From: Candidatus Aminicenantota bacterium
GTDB taxonomy: Bacteria; Acidobacteriota; Aminicenantia; UBA2199
Assembly: GCA_026393835.1 (NCBI GenBank)
Contig: JAPKZK010000143.1
Coordinates: 1 to 41,988, forward strand
Direction of reading: 5' to 3'
DNA: 41,988 bases
Under the pieces are notes generated by a model that saw only the letters and a list, made by a program, of their open reading frames with translations, was not told the origin of the DNA and searched no databases. Both the position numbers and the translations under genes were made by a program. Below, in pieces: positions 41,851 through 41,988 of the stretch; within the stretch, counting starts at the first letter, position 1, and each line of letters opens with the position of its first letter.

Positions 41851-41988
41851 GAATGTCACTAAGTTAAGGCTACACGCTAAATTTTGCTGATTCTTTTTTT
41901 TGGTTCTGAATGTCATTAGGTTACGCATTTTTTCGATATTGACTCCTATGTTGAATTTCTTTGAATTCGTGTCTTGGTTTCGTCAGTA
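41851..41988. mobile_element. Start of a second element with the same terminal repeat
   Basis: GAATGTCACTAAGTTAAGGC (41851-41872, 22 bp) is an exact inverse of the right end of the preceding element and, with it, forms a 22-bp stem around an 11-nt spacer. A degenerate copy (GAATGTCATTAGGTTACGCA) occurs at 41908-41927. The element, if complete, runs beyond the window. No transposase reading frame is convincing in the visible part. Confidence 0.5.

Noticed and set aside
41530..41928. A minus-strand transposase gene at the right edge
   Set aside because: The 132-codon frame runs through the inverted repeats and repeats part of its own sequence because of them. No transposase motif is present.

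Overview
The window looks like a chromosomal contig of a Gram-negative-type bacterium, probably an uncultured member of the Acidobacteriota/Aminicenantes neighbourhood. This is an impression from the gene repertoire (two-component propeller kinase, Roco GTPase, 6-bladed propeller lipoprotein, abundant short dispersed palindromes, an RNA polymerase beta subunit with a cysteine-rich insertion). It is not a phylogenetic result.

Region 1 (1-12309) is a compact, intact, forward housekeeping operon: 3' end of tuf, rpmG, tRNA-Trp, secE, nusG, rplK, rplA, rplJ, rplL, a strong hairpin, rpoB, rpoC, and then a stand-alone receiver-domain protein whose start codon overlaps the rpoC stop codon. folE follows on the opposite strand with a good promoter.

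Region 2 (13072-25092) is a decayed accessory island. It holds a 21-nt tandem array (array 1), a wrecked type I restriction-modification locus (hsdM fragment, an AT-rich AIPR-family gene on the other strand, hsdR fragment), a methylase tail remnant, a toxin-antitoxin pair with a damaged toxin, a broken propeller lipoprotein, and a broken ABC permease next to an XRE regulator. Divergent from the regulator is the first of two cassettes made of a 42-nt tandem array followed by a gene for a roughly 250-residue all-helical protein (23304-24603).

Region 3 (25093-33118) has larger intact genes: a PHP-domain membrane protein, a 1101-residue propeller histidine kinase and a translationally close lipoprotein of the sulfatase superfamily.

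Region 4 (33122-39999) contains an M4-protease propeptide fragment and a truncated second copy of a Roco (LRR-Roc-COR) gene, then an AT-rich two-gene unit (small membrane-type protein plus TPR protein), a bidirectional terminator and the full-length Roco gene.

Region 5 (40000-41988) has short tandem and palindromic repeats, the second array/helical-protein cassette (40484-41600), and a MITE-like element with 22-bp inverted ends next to another copy of the same end.

The most interesting signal is the array/helical-protein cassette. Arrays 2 and 3 are unrelated in sequence but share the 42-nt period, a TATAAT box placed exactly 6 nt before an ATG, the same AAGGAGAT-6 nt-ATG start for the following gene, and following proteins that appear to be remote paralogues. 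Array 1 has the same 21/42-nt period but no partner gene.
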